A DNA stretch of 16,173 nucleotides from an uncultured Actinomyces sp. GTDB taxonomy: Bacteria; Actinomycetota; Actinomycetes; Actinomycetales; Actinomycetaceae. The translations under genes were made by a program, and so were the position numbers. Shown here piece by piece: positions 1 to 7,824 of this stretch; within the stretch, counting starts at the first letter, position 1; each line of letters opens with the position of its first letter. The stretch covers positions 1 through 16,173 of the forward strand of contig CALLSD010000042.1 of the NCBI GenBank assembly GCA_938014245.1, in the 5' to 3' direction. Below the pieces are notes generated by a model. The model was not told where the DNA came from, did no database searches, and saw only the letters and a list, made by a program, of their open reading frames with translations.

Positions 1-1
1 C

Positions 2-115
2 AAGGAGCGCAACTACATCACCAAGAAGAACCGTCGTAACACGCCGGATCGTCTTGAACTGCAGAAGTTCTGCCCGCGTTGCCGCAAGTCTACGCTTCAC
101 CGCGAGACCCGCTGA
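2..115 (+). CDS. rpmG: 50S ribosomal protein L33, 3' part
   Basis: The last 37 codons of ribosomal protein L33, a small protein of the large ribosomal subunit; the 5' end lies outside the window. The visible part starts KERNYITKKN and ends with the zinc-ribbon half FCPRCRK and a terminal HRETR, the standard L33 ending in Actinobacteria. The single base before the first full codon is C, which fits a TGC Cys codon of the upstream CxxC pair expected for the zinc-binding form, but that codon is not visible. A perfect hairpin terminator follows 14 bp after the stop. In many actinomycetes rpmG sits close to murB, secE and nusG, which is relevant to how the locus to the right arose. Confidence 0.95.
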   Translation, partial: KERNYITKKNRRNTPDRLELQKFCPRCRKSTLHRETR

Positions 116-129
116 CAGCGTCGCGCTAA

Positions 130-161
130 CCCCGAGGAACGTAAGGTCCTCGGGGATTTTT
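130..161 (+). terminator. Rho-independent terminator of rpmG
   Basis: A perfect 9-bp GC-rich stem (CCCCGAGGA at 130-138 with TCCTCGGGG at 147-155), an 8-nt loop, then A and five T (157-161). It closes the rpmG transcript and separates it from the sialidase gene. Confidence 0.9.
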
Positions 162-162
162 G

Positions 163-191
163 TTATCCCGGCGACGCTGGTGGTTTATTCT
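163..191 (+). promoter_or_regulatory. Candidate leaderless promoter of the sialidase gene
   Basis: A TATTCT -10 hexamer at 186-191 ends 7 nt before the ATG at 199. A weak -35 candidate, TTATCC, lies at 163-168 with a 17-nt spacer. No Shine-Dalgarno sequence precedes the ATG, so transcription would start at or next to the start codon, a common arrangement in Actinobacteria. Inferred from sequence only. Confidence 0.45.
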
Positions 192-198
192 TTTGCCT

Positions 199-1233
199 AT
201 GACTACTCGTGGTGAACCCCGTCAGATCCTTGCGCCCGTCGGCTCGGGTGAGGTGCGTATTCCGGCGATTGTCACTGTGGCCAGCGGGCGCATGATTCTT
301 TTCTATGACGAACGCCCAGCCCCGGCCTCGGGAAATGGATCGGATTTCAACGGGCTGACCATGGCCTCGGACCTGCCCAACCCGAACAAAATTCGCTGGA
401 TGGAACGCACTGCGGCGGGGGAGTGGTCGACTCCTCGGGACCTTCCCACGACGCTGCCCGCGATTACCTCAGATGCCTGCGTGGGAGTGGATGGCGATGG
501 CTTCCTGCACCTTGCATGCGCCTCGAGCGAAGGGCGAGTCGGCTACATGGATTCGCGCGCCGATGGTGATCGCCTACAGGCGATCCTCGCGTGGGGTTCT
601 TCCCCGGAGGACCTGCGTTTGACGGATCTGACGGATGAGCTTTACGGGAAGACCGGAGCAGATGCCCTCTTCGCGACCTCTGGGTCAACAGTGAGTTTCG
701 ATGGCGCGGTTTTGATTCCTTATGTTGTGCGCGTTGGGGAGGAGACTCATATTCGAGTCGTCGCTCTTCGAGCGGGGAGGATTGAATGGATTTCAGATCC
801 TCTCGTGGGTCCTGAGCGTGTTCTGCTCGACGAAACAACGCTCACGGTGTGGGATGGCCGCGTTGTTGCGAATTGTCGCCTCCAAGGATTTGAAGGACGA
901 GGCGCAGGTGGGCGCTACCTTGCCTGGGGGGATGGCCGTAGCTGGACTGGCGGGCACCTGTGGGAGTGCGAGGACCCCGGGTGCAATGCAAAGGCGATGG
1001 GGGATCTCTTTGTCCACCCGCATTCGCTTTCCGCGCGGGAGCGCGGTTCGATCCTTCGTTTAACGCCTCCTTGGGAAGGTGCGGTGCATGCCGATTGCAT
1101 TGCTTCTCTTGGGTTTGGGGGTTTTGGCTACAGTGATGCGATCCTTTCCGGAGACGAGGCTGTGGTTGTTTTTGAGCGCGATTGCGGCTTGTGGGAGGCG
1201 GTTGTGTGCGTGAGTGAGGCAGCTGTTTCCTGA
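199..1233 (+). CDS. GH33-like exo-alpha-sialidase without signal peptide
   Basis: A 344-residue protein that resembles bacterial sialidases, which release terminal sialic acid from glycans. An N-terminal RIP motif (Arg20) precedes a strand and DERP (36-39). An Asp-rich segment ends in DLPNPN (58-63), where the acid/base Asp is expected. DETTLTVWDGRVVANCR (211-227) matches the conserved Glu...DG...N-x-Arg block, and GYSDAIL...VVVFER (310-327) matches the Tyr/Glu block. One degenerate Asp-box is visible at AWGDGRSWTG (242-251); the others are poor. The third Arg of the triad is not clear. ATG at 199 is chosen because the upstream TTG at 160 lies inside the rpmG terminator. No signal peptide or anchor is seen, so the enzyme is probably cytoplasmic. 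It precedes the sialic acid import and catabolism genes, supporting the assignment; exact substrate is unknown. Confidence 0.8.
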   Translation: MTTRGEPRQILAPVGSGEVRIPAIVTVASGRMILFYDERPAPASGNGSDFNGLTMASDLPNPNKIRWMERTAAGEWSTPRDLPTTLPAITSDACVGVDGDGFLHLACASSEGRVGYMDSRADGDRLQAILAWGSSPEDLRLTDLTDELYGKTGADALFATSGSTVSFDGAVLIPYVVRVGEETHIRVVALRAGRIEWISDPLVGPERVLLDETTLTVWDGRVVANCRLQGFEGRGAGGRYLAWGDGRSWTGGHLWECEDPGCNAKAMGDLFVHPHSLSARERGSILRLTPPWEGAVHADCIASLGFGGFGYSDAILSGDEAVVVFERDCGLWEAVVCVSEAAVS

Positions 1234-1292
1234 GCTTTCTGCGAGTGTTTGCGCACGTCTTTGGAGTTTTTTCGCGAATGTCGATTTACCCC

Positions 1293-1321
1293 TTGCGGAA
1301 ATTTGTCAGACAACATATGCT
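1293..1321 (+). promoter_or_regulatory. Promoter of the sia-nan operon with embedded operator
   Basis: TTGCGG (-35, 1293-1298), a 17-nt spacer and TATGCT (-10, 1316-1321) form a good actinobacterial promoter, giving a leader of roughly 55 nt before siaE. The spacer holds the inverted repeat TTGTC-A-GACAA at 1303-1313, typical in shape of a GntR-family operator; a repressor bound there would cover the promoter. Sialic acid operons are commonly repressed by NanR-type regulators (GntR family in Corynebacterium and Bifidobacterium). No regulator gene lies in the window, so the link is inference. The rest of the 1234-1383 gap shows no further gene and no clear terminator for the sialidase. Confidence 0.55.
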
Positions 1322-1383
1322 TGCTTCAGCGGGCGTGATTCACGGACCGCACATCCCATTTCTCGAAGATGAGGAGCGAGAAC

Positions 1384-2955
1384 ATGCGTATGCGCAAACA
1401 CTTCGCAACCGGTGCTGCAATGGCAGCAGCGGCAACCATGGTCCTGACCGCCTGTGGCGGCGGATCTTCCACTTCACCATCAACCAGCAGCGGTAGCTCA
1501 GACTCAGGCGCACCCAAGGGAACCATTAACGTGGGTTCCGCCTACGAGACCACTGACTACAGCCCGATCACCACCTCGGCACTCGGCATGGGCGCAAACT
1601 GGCAGGTCCTCGAAGGCCTGTACCGCTTCGACATGTCCGACTACTCGGTCAGCCCCGCGCTGGCTGCCGGTGACCCCGTGAAGGTCTCCGACACCGAGTA
1701 CGAGATCGCCCTGCGCGACGGAGCCAAGTTCTCTGACGGCACCGATGTCAAGGCAGCAGACGTTGTGAGCTCCTACGAGCGCACCACTGGCGACAAGTCC
1801 ATCTTCCGTCAGTTCTTCACCTTCGTGGATTCCGTTTCCGCGAAGGATGACAAGACCGTCACCGTCAAGCTGAAGTACCCCTTCTCCAACCTGAAGGAGC
1901 GCTTCGTCAACGTTCACGTCGTTCCCTCGGGCATGAGCGAAGACGCACTCAAGGCCAAGCCGATCGGTTCTGGCCCCTACAAGTACGAGGCAATCTCGGC
2001 GACCGAAATCACCGCTGTTCCCAACGAGCACTACAACGGCAAGACCCCCGCGAAGGCAGCCACCCTCAAGTGGAGCGCCCTCAAGGATGACGCAGCACGC
2101 CTCTCCGCCGCTCTCGGTGGCAGCATTGACGTGATGGAAGCCGTTCCCGCCGCAGCGCAGGATCAGCTCAAGGCAGCAGGCTGGAACGTCGAAGCCAAGC
2201 CCGGCTACGGCAACCCCTTCATGATGTTCAACACCCAGAAGGCTCCTTTCGACAAGCCTGAGGTGCGCCGCGCATTCATCAAGGCCATCGACAAGCAGAA
2301 GCTGATCTCTTCGGCTCTGAACGGTCAGGCTGTGGAAGCCAAGTCCTTCCTGCCCGAAGCAAACCCGGCCTACAAGAAGCCCGCAACCGACCTGTCCTAC
2401 GACAAGGATGCAGCCAAGAAGCTGCTCGCCGATGCCGGTGCTTCCGATATGACGGTCAACCTGGTCACGACGGACCACCCGTGGGTCCTCTCCTTGGTTC
2501 CCCAGATCAAGTCCGATCTCGAAGCTCTGGGCCTGAAGGTCAACCACCAGCAGATGGCTTCCTCGGCTCTCTACTCGACCGTGACCGACGTTGACAACCC
2601 GACCTACGATGTCGTCCTGGCCCCCGGTGACCCCTCGGTCTTCGGTGTTGATCCCGGCATCATCGTTTCCTGGTGGAACGGTGACAACGTGTGGACCAAG
2701 AAGCGTGACGGCTGGCAGGTTTCGGATCCCGAATCCTTCAAGAAGCTGCAGGGCCTCATGGATGAGGCCGTTCAGCTCGACGGTGATGCTGCCAAGGCTA
2801 AGTGGGGCGAGGTTCAGGATCTGCTCGCCGAGCAGACTGTGATCTACCCGCTGGTCTTCCGCAACATGATTACCGCATCTAACCCCAAGAAGGTCGATGG
2901 CTTCAAGGCAATTTCCGCCACCAGCCTGCAGCTGCTTGGAGTAAGCGCGAAGTAA
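1384..2955 (+). CDS. siaE: Sialic acid ABC transporter, lipoprotein substrate-binding protein (SBP_bac_5)
   Basis: A 523-residue extracellular solute-binding protein of family 5, the class that serves Dpp/Opp-type importers. The N-terminus is a lipoprotein signal: MRMRK, a hydrophobic alanine-rich stretch, then lipobox LTAC with the lipidated Cys at 24, followed by a Gly/Ser-rich linker to about residue 45. The mature part has typical family features such as the TDYSPITTSALG entry, LRDGAKFSDGT near 115-125 and the PIGSGPYKYE segment. ATG 1384 is chosen because GAGGAG at 1371-1376 stands 7 nt upstream; an ATG two codons on is a weaker choice. It heads a Dpp-type transporter followed by nanA-nanK-nanE, the same order of components as Corynebacterium siaEFGI, so the ligand is most likely N-acetylneuraminate or a sialylated oligosaccharide. 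Codon use looks like that of a highly expressed gene. Confidence 0.85.
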   Translation: MRMRKHFATGAAMAAAATMVLTACGGGSSTSPSTSSGSSDSGAPKGTINVGSAYETTDYSPITTSALGMGANWQVLEGLYRFDMSDYSVSPALAAGDPVKVSDTEYEIALRDGAKFSDGTDVKAADVVSSYERTTGDKSIFRQFFTFVDSVSAKDDKTVTVKLKYPFSNLKERFVNVHVVPSGMSEDALKAKPIGSGPYKYEAISATEITAVPNEHYNGKTPAKAATLKWSALKDDAARLSAALGGSIDVMEAVPAAAQDQLKAAGWNVEAKPGYGNPFMMFNTQKAPFDKPEVRRAFIKAIDKQKLISSALNGQAVEAKSFLPEANPAYKKPATDLSYDKDAAKKLLADAGASDMTVNLVTTDHPWVLSLVPQIKSDLEALGLKVNHQQMASSALYSTVTDVDNPTYDVVLAPGDPSVFGVDPGIIVSWWNGDNVWTKKRDGWQVSDPESFKKLQGLMDEAVQLDGDAAKAKWGEVQDLLAEQTVIYPLVFRNMITASNPKKVDGFKAISATSLQLLGVSAK

Positions 2956-2977
2956 AGCCCTAGCAGGCTTTCGACGA

Positions 2978-3035
2978 AAGGAGGGGTGGGATGCCCGCCT
3001 TGGCCTCATGCCACAGTGGGACCCCACCCCTCCTT
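2978..3035 (+). promoter_or_regulatory. Intercistronic stem-loop between siaE and siaF
   Basis: A perfect 13-bp stem (AAGGAGGGGTGGG at 2978-2990 with its complement at 3023-3035) encloses a 32-nt loop that itself holds a TGGC/GCCA mini-hairpin (3001-3004, 3010-3013). Only a weak T-rich stretch follows (CATTTTG), so it may act as a partial terminator or as an mRNA 3'-end stabiliser, keeping binding protein levels above permease levels, as known for other ABC operons. The loop contains a 15-mer that recurs in the nanA-nanK hairpin. Confidence 0.75.
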
Positions 3036-3072
3036 CATTTTGCTCAATTCCGCTTGACATGGAGGTCTAGCA

Positions 3073-4029
3073 GTGAATAACCTTTTGCGCCTTATCGCGC
3101 GACGACTGGTGGCGCTGCCGATCATGGTGGTCGGCGTGTCATTCCTCGTCTTCTTCATCATGTCGCTGTCTCCCATTGACCCCGCCTACTCGGCACTGGG
3201 CGAGACAGCCACTCCCGAAGCTCTCGAAGCGTACCGCGTTGAACGCGGACTCAACGAGCCCTTCTTCACCCGATACGGAATGTATCTGTGGAACATGCTT
3301 CACGGTGACCTCGGTCTGTACGCAACCGGCAAGGATTACCACGTGAGTGATCTGGTCGCACAGGCGCTGCCTGTCACTCTTCAACTCACCTTCCTGGGTC
3401 TGTTGTTCGCAGTCGTTATTGCTTTCCCCCTCGGCGTCATTGCCGCTCTGTACCGCGATCGCTGGCCCGATCAGCTGATCCGCGTGATCTCGGTTATCTG
3501 CATTGGTACCCCCTCCTTCTGGCTGGCAGCGCTGCTGGTCTTGGCTTGCGTCGGTGGTTCCATCCCGGTCTCCGGTCCTATTCCTGCATTCGGCGTCGAT
3601 CCCTCGGGTTGGTTCCTTCGATTACTTCTTCCCGCCATCGCACTGGCTGTCCCTGTGATCGGCCAAATGACCCGCGTCGTGCGTACCTCGATGGTTGAGG
3701 AACTCGACCGCGACTACGTCCGTACCGCAATCGGTGCAGGCATTCCCAAGCATGTCGTCGTTGCCCGCAACGTCCTGCGCAACGCGCTCATCACTCCTGT
3801 GACCGTTCTCGGTCTGCGTATCGGCTACCTCATGGGTGGTGCCGTCGTCATTGAAATCATCTTCGCCATTGATGGCATGGGTAAGCTCGTGCTCCTGAAG
3901 GGCATCCAAGAGAACTGGGTGACCTTGGTGCAAGGTGGCGCCTTGGTCGTCGCAATCGCCTTCATCATCGTCAACATCATCGTTGACATGCTCTACCTGC
4001 TCATCAACCCGCGTATTAGGTCGGTGTGA
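3073..4029 (+). CDS. siaF: Sialic acid ABC transporter permease (DppB type)
   Basis: A 318-residue inner-membrane permease of the binding-protein-dependent transport family (DppB/OppB). A long membrane segment at about 9-30 is followed by an extracellular region (31-95), then membrane segments around 98-126, 136-160, 183-205, 240-265 and 284-311. The cytoplasmic EAA-like coupling loop is at 214-234, DYVRTAIGAGIPKHVVVARN. The GTG start at 3073 is supported by GGAGGT at 3061-3066, 6 nt upstream; an ATG at 3059 hits a stop after three codons. It would pair with the permease half of the next gene to form the channel for the ligand delivered by the upstream lipoprotein. Only 3 bp separate its stop from the siaG ATG, indicating translational coupling. 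Substrate assignment rests on context. Confidence 0.88.
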   Translation: MNNLLRLIARRLVALPIMVVGVSFLVFFIMSLSPIDPAYSALGETATPEALEAYRVERGLNEPFFTRYGMYLWNMLHGDLGLYATGKDYHVSDLVAQALPVTLQLTFLGLLFAVVIAFPLGVIAALYRDRWPDQLIRVISVICIGTPSFWLAALLVLACVGGSIPVSGPIPAFGVDPSGWFLRLLLPAIALAVPVIGQMTRVVRTSMVEELDRDYVRTAIGAGIPKHVVVARNVLRNALITPVTVLGLRIGYLMGGAVVIEIIFAIDGMGKLVLLKGIQENWVTLVQGGALVVAIAFIIVNIIVDMLYLLINPRIRSV

Positions 4030-4032
4030 GTC

Positions 4033-6087
4033 ATGAACCAAAAAGCAAAACTCGCAAAGGTCACCGCGAAGGGTGCGCATTTCTCACGCATCAGTGCGAT
4101 GTCTTTGGGATCCAAGATCGCAATCGGTGTTTTGGCACTAGTCGTTCTTGTATCAATCCTCGCGCCCCTCGTGGCGCCCTATTCGCCTGAATTCATCGAT
4201 ACGCCGTGGCAGGGGCCGTCTTCGGCTCACCTCTTTGGTACTGACCACGCGGGTCGAGACATTCTTTCTCGCATCCTCTTCGGTGGCCGCTACTCACTGC
4301 TCATCGGCCTGTGCTCAACCGTGATCGCGCTCTTCTTCGGCGCAATCATCGGCTCGATCGCAGCCGTGACGCGTAAGGCCATCTCTGAGACCATCATGCG
4401 CATCCTGGACATCATCATGGCTGTCCCCGGTATCGCAATGGCGGCCGTCACGGTTCTGGTCTTCGGACGCACACTTGCCCAGTCCGACAACAAGATGGGC
4501 ATTGTCTTCGTCATCATCTTCTCGATCGCATTCGTCTACATCCCGCAGCTGGCACGTATTGTTCGCGCAAACGTCATGGCCGCATACGGTGAAGACTACG
4601 TGCGTGCAGTGATCGTCTCCGGTGCCCGTGCACCGTGGATCCTCATCAAGCACGTCATGCGTAACACTGCTGCTCCGGTTCTGGTCTTCGCCACGGTCTT
4701 GGTCGCAGACGCGATCATCCTCGAGGCCTCGCTGACCTTCATCGGTTCAGGCCTTCCCGCAACCATGGTCCCCACCTGGGGCAATATCTTGTCCGAGGCC
4801 TCGTCCTACCTCTCGGTCCTGCTGGGCTACTGGTGGACCGCCTTCTTCCCCGGCCTGTTCATCATGGTCACCGTGTTGTGCTTGAACATCCTCTCGGAAG
4901 GCATCACGGACGCCATGGTCGCGGCTCCCTCCACGGCAGCTGTTGCCCAGGTCGATAAGAACTCGGAGCGCGAGGCCGATCGTATCCTTCTCGATCCTCG
5001 CCGCGCCTACGCCGAGCAGGCAGAATCCCTGCAGGCACGCCTCGACGATCTGGAATCTGTCGAAGGCAAGCGCACCGACCGCTTCGAAGATGACTTCACC
5101 GGAGAGCCCCTCCTGGAGGTCAAGGATCTGTGCATCAAGTTCGAGCGCCACGGTGATGTCAACGTTGTCGATCACGTATCCTTCAAGGTTCGCGCTGGCG
5201 AAACCATGGGCCTGGTTGGTGAGTCCGGCTGTGGTAAGTCGATCACGGCTCTGACCATCATGGGCTTGATCGATCCCAAGGCAGAGATCACCGGTGAAAT
5301 TCTCTACGAAGGCAAGAACCTCCTGGAGATGAACGCCAACGATCGCCGCGCACTTCTTGGTCACGAAATGGCAATGATCTACCAGGATGCGCTTTCCTCG
5401 CTCAACCCGGCCATGCTCATCAAGGCACAGATGAAGCAGCTGACCAAGCGCGGCGGAACCCGCACTGCAGAGGAACTCCTCGAACTGGTGGGCCTGGATC
5501 CCAAGCGCACCCTCGAGTCCTACCCGCACGAGCTTTCTGGCGGCCAGCGTCAACGCGTTCTTATCGCTATGGCTCTGACCCGCGACCCGAAGCTCATCAT
5601 TGCTGACGAACCGACCACCGCTCTGGACGTGACCGTTCAAAAGCAGGTCATCAACCTGCTTAACGAGCTGCGCGAGAAGCTCGGCTTCGCAATGATCTTC
5701 GTCTCCCACGACTTGGCGCTTGTCGCCGAAGTGGCTCACAAGATCACCGTCATGTACGCCGGTCAGGTCATCGAGCAAGCCCCGACCAAGGAACTGCTCA
5801 CGCACCCGACCCACGAGTACACTCGCGGCCTGCTGGGCGCAGTGCTCTCGATCGAAGCTGGCTCCGGACGCCTCCACCAGGTTCCCGGAACTGTTCCCTC
5901 GCCTCGAGATTTCCCGAAGGGCGACCGCTTCGCTCCTCGTTCCTCGCACCCCGACTATGGCCTCGATATTCGCCCGGTCCTCACCGAGGTGGGTCCCGAG
6001 CACGTCTACGCGGCACTGCCACCGCGCGAAGAGGTTCTGGTCGCAAGCGAATCCGTCGTCACTGAAGAAGGGCAGGAGGAAAACTGA
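4033..6087 (+). CDS. siaG: Sialic acid ABC transporter, permease-ATPase fusion (DppC-DppD)
   Basis: One 684-residue chain joins a DppC-type permease and a DppD-type ATPase. Residues 1-300 hold the short N-terminal domain of DppC proteins (APLVAPYSPE at 44-53, HLFGTDHAGRD at 66-76) and about six membrane segments, with the coupling loop at 189-210. Residues 301-356 are a charged, possibly helical linker. The ATPase follows: Walker A GESGCGKS (396-403), signature LSGGQRQR (501-508), Walker B LIIADE (521-526) and H-loop His559. The C-terminal tail usually has a Cys-rich CPFAPRC-like motif in Dpp/Opp ATPases; here it reads DRFAPRSSHPDYGLD (631-645) with the cysteines gone. Corynebacterium glutamicum SiaG is likewise described as a fused permease/ATPase, the main reason for the symbol. 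The stop overlaps the next ATG by one base. Confidence 0.88.
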   Translation: MNQKAKLAKVTAKGAHFSRISAMSLGSKIAIGVLALVVLVSILAPLVAPYSPEFIDTPWQGPSSAHLFGTDHAGRDILSRILFGGRYSLLIGLCSTVIALFFGAIIGSIAAVTRKAISETIMRILDIIMAVPGIAMAAVTVLVFGRTLAQSDNKMGIVFVIIFSIAFVYIPQLARIVRANVMAAYGEDYVRAVIVSGARAPWILIKHVMRNTAAPVLVFATVLVADAIILEASLTFIGSGLPATMVPTWGNILSEASSYLSVLLGYWWTAFFPGLFIMVTVLCLNILSEGITDAMVAAPSTAAVAQVDKNSEREADRILLDPRRAYAEQAESLQARLDDLESVEGKRTDRFEDDFTGEPLLEVKDLCIKFERHGDVNVVDHVSFKVRAGETMGLVGESGCGKSITALTIMGLIDPKAEITGEILYEGKNLLEMNANDRRALLGHEMAMIYQDALSSLNPAMLIKAQMKQLTKRGGTRTAEELLELVGLDPKRTLESYPHELSGGQRQRVLIAMALTRDPKLIIADEPTTALDVTVQKQVINLLNELREKLGFAMIFVSHDLALVAEVAHKITVMYAGQVIEQAPTKELLTHPTHEYTRGLLGAVLSIEAGSGRLHQVPGTVPSPRDFPKGDRFAPRSSHPDYGLDIRPVLTEVGPEHVYAALPPREEVLVASESVVTEEGQEEN

Positions 6088-6905
6088 TGAGCACTGATAC
6101 TGCAATCATTGAGCTGCAAGACGTTGAGGTGACCTTCAACTCCCGCACTGGCTCACTGTTCCGCCCCAACAAGGTGCACGCGGTTCGAGGCGTCAACATG
6201 CGCATCGAGCGTGGACAGACTCTGGGTATCGTTGGCGAATCGGGCTGTGGCAAGTCCACGACCGCGAACGTCATGTGCGGCCTGCAAATGCCGACGAAGG
6301 GCAAGGTGTTCTTCAACGGTGAGGAAGTCACCAAGCGTGGCGCGGATGCGCGTAGGCGTATCGGACGCGTCGTCTCAGTGGTCTTCCAAGATCCGGCAAC
6401 CGCTCTGAACCCGCGTATGCACGTCGCCGATCAGCTCGCTGACCCGCTGCGCGTGCACGGTATCGGTGACGAGGCCTCGCGCGCCAAGCGCGTGCAAGAA
6501 CTGATCTCTTTGGTGGGTCTGCCTTCGAGCGCCTTGGATGCGCTCCCCGGTCAGCTCTCCGGCGGTCAGCGTCAGCGCGTTGCAATTGCTCGCGCCCTGT
6601 CCATCGGCCCCGACGCGATCATCGCTGACGAGCCCACGAGCGCACTGGACGTTTCGGTGCGCGCACAGATCCTGAACCTGCTCACGGACCTCAAGAGTGA
6701 ACTGGGCTTGGCGATGGTCTTCATCTCACACGACATTCAAACGGTTCGTTACGTTTCGGACCGCATCGCCGTCATGAACGGCGGGAAGGTCGTTGAAGAA
6801 GGGCCTGCTGCGCAACTGCTTGCCGACCCGAAGGATCCCTACACCCGCAAGCTGCTGGGGGCTGCGCCCTCACTGCTGCACCCAACACTCGAAGGAGAGA
6901 ACTGA
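6087..6905 (+). CDS. siaI: Sialic acid ABC transporter, second ATPase (DppF type)
   Basis: A 272-residue cytoplasmic ABC ATPase of the Dpp/OppF type that would pair with the ATPase half of SiaG to power import. Walker A GESGCGKS is at 50-57, the Q-loop region VFQDP at 99-103, signature LSGGQRQR at 157-164, Walker B AIIADE at 177-182 and the H-loop His at 215. The chain ends soon after the YTRKLLGAAPS segment (252-262) that closes this domain. The ATG at 6087 overlaps the siaG stop (TGATG), with GGAGGA at 6075-6080 as ribosome binding site; the stop overlaps the nanA ATG in the same manner. All ATPase motifs look intact. Confidence 0.88.
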   Translation: MSTDTAIIELQDVEVTFNSRTGSLFRPNKVHAVRGVNMRIERGQTLGIVGESGCGKSTTANVMCGLQMPTKGKVFFNGEEVTKRGADARRRIGRVVSVVFQDPATALNPRMHVADQLADPLRVHGIGDEASRAKRVQELISLVGLPSSALDALPGQLSGGQRQRVAIARALSIGPDAIIADEPTSALDVSVRAQILNLLTDLKSELGLAMVFISHDIQTVRYVSDRIAVMNGGKVVEEGPAAQLLADPKDPYTRKLLGAAPSLLHPTLEGEN

Positions 6906-7822
6906 TGACTTCGCAGATTCGTGGCGTTGTCCCGCCCCTTGCTATCCCGCTGAAGGACGGTGAGCTGGATGTTGTGTCGCTGGAGCGTCATATCAATCGC
7001 ATGATTGGCGCGGGGCTGAACGGCCTCTTCGTCTCCGGTTCAACCGGTGAGGTTGCTTTCTCGACCTCTGAGCGTCGTCAGCAGATCCAGCGTGAGGTTG
7101 TCCGCATCGTCGACGGCCGCATCCCGCTTCTGGTTGGTGTCATCGACACCGAAACTGAGCGCGTCATTGAGAACATCAAGGCTGTCGAGGAAATCGGCGG
7201 TGCGCGCGGCGTGGTTGCAACCGCTCCCTTCTACGCACTGGGCGGACAGGCTGAGATCGAGAATCACTTCCGCATCCTCAAGGAGAACACCGACCTGGAG
7301 CTGTGGGCGTACGACATCCCCGTGTGCGTGCACACCAAGCTGCAGAACGACCTTGTTCTTCGCCTGGGCAAGGAAGGCGTCCTTGATGGCGTGAAGGATT
7401 CTTCGGGTGACGATGTGGGCTTCCGCTGGCTTTCTCGCGCGAACGAGGCCGCTGGCCACCCGCTGCAGCTGCTGACCGGCCACGAAGTGGTTGTTGACGG
7501 CGCCTACATGTCAGGTGCGGATGGTTCCGTCCCCGGTCTGGCAAACGTCGACCCCGAGGGCTACGTCCGTCAGTGGCAGGCCTTCGAGCGCGGCGACTGG
7601 GAAGCTGTGCGCGCCGAGCAGGACCGCCTCGCGGACCTCATGCGCATCGTTTTGGTGCAGGGCGTTCAGGGCTTTGGCGCCGGTGTTGGTGCCTTCAAGA
7701 CTGCTCTGCAGCTCCTCGGTGTCTTTGATTCCAACGAGATGCCTCGCCCCGTGAAGGCTCTTGAAGGTGCAAACGTCGAGCATGTCGCCTCCGTCCTTCG
7801 TGAGGTTGGTCTGCTCTCCTGA
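6905..7822 (+). CDS. nanA: N-acetylneuraminate lyase (DHDPS/NAL family)
   Basis: A 305-residue class I aldolase of the dihydrodipicolinate synthase/N-acetylneuraminate lyase family. In this context it would split N-acetylneuraminate into N-acetylmannosamine and pyruvate in the cytosol. GSTGE is at 45-49, the active-site Tyr in WAYDIPV at 136, and the Schiff-base Lys in GVKDSSGD at 164. Length is typical of the family. Sequence alone does not separate lyase from dihydrodipicolinate synthase or related aldolases; the assignment rests on the flanking sialic acid transporter, ROK kinase and NanE. It is coupled to siaI through a TGATG overlap, with GGAGA about 5 nt before the ATG. A large hairpin starts directly after the stop. 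Confidence 0.85.
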   Translation: MTSQIRGVVPPLAIPLKDGELDVVSLERHINRMIGAGLNGLFVSGSTGEVAFSTSERRQQIQREVVRIVDGRIPLLVGVIDTETERVIENIKAVEEIGGARGVVATAPFYALGGQAEIENHFRILKENTDLELWAYDIPVCVHTKLQNDLVLRLGKEGVLDGVKDSSGDDVGFRWLSRANEAAGHPLQLLTGHEVVVDGAYMSGADGSVPGLANVDPEGYVRQWQAFERGDWEAVRAEQDRLADLMRIVLVQGVQGFGAGVGAFKTALQLLGVFDSNEMPRPVKALEGANVEHVASVLREVGLLS

Positions 7823-7824
7823 TC

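Noticed and set aside
160..198. Earlier TTG start for the sialidase, which would add 13 residues
   Set aside because: It lies within the T run of the rpmG terminator and overlaps the likely promoter, and the extra residues are not a signal peptide.
1504..3060. A 518-codon open frame on the minus strand, antisense to siaE
   Set aside because: It mirrors the strongly GC-biased codons of siaE. The predicted protein resembles nothing I recognise, shows no domain or ribosome binding site, and the sense frame has a lipoprotein signal and a clear family.
4747..6105. A 452-codon minus-strand open frame antisense to siaG
   Set aside because: A shadow of the ATPase half caused by codon bias; the sense frame has complete ABC motifs.
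6905..7822. Dihydrodipicolinate synthase (DapA) as identity of the lyase gene
   Set aside because: The family motifs fit both, but co-transcription with a sialic acid transporter and linkage to ROK kinase and NanE favour N-acetylneuraminate lyase.
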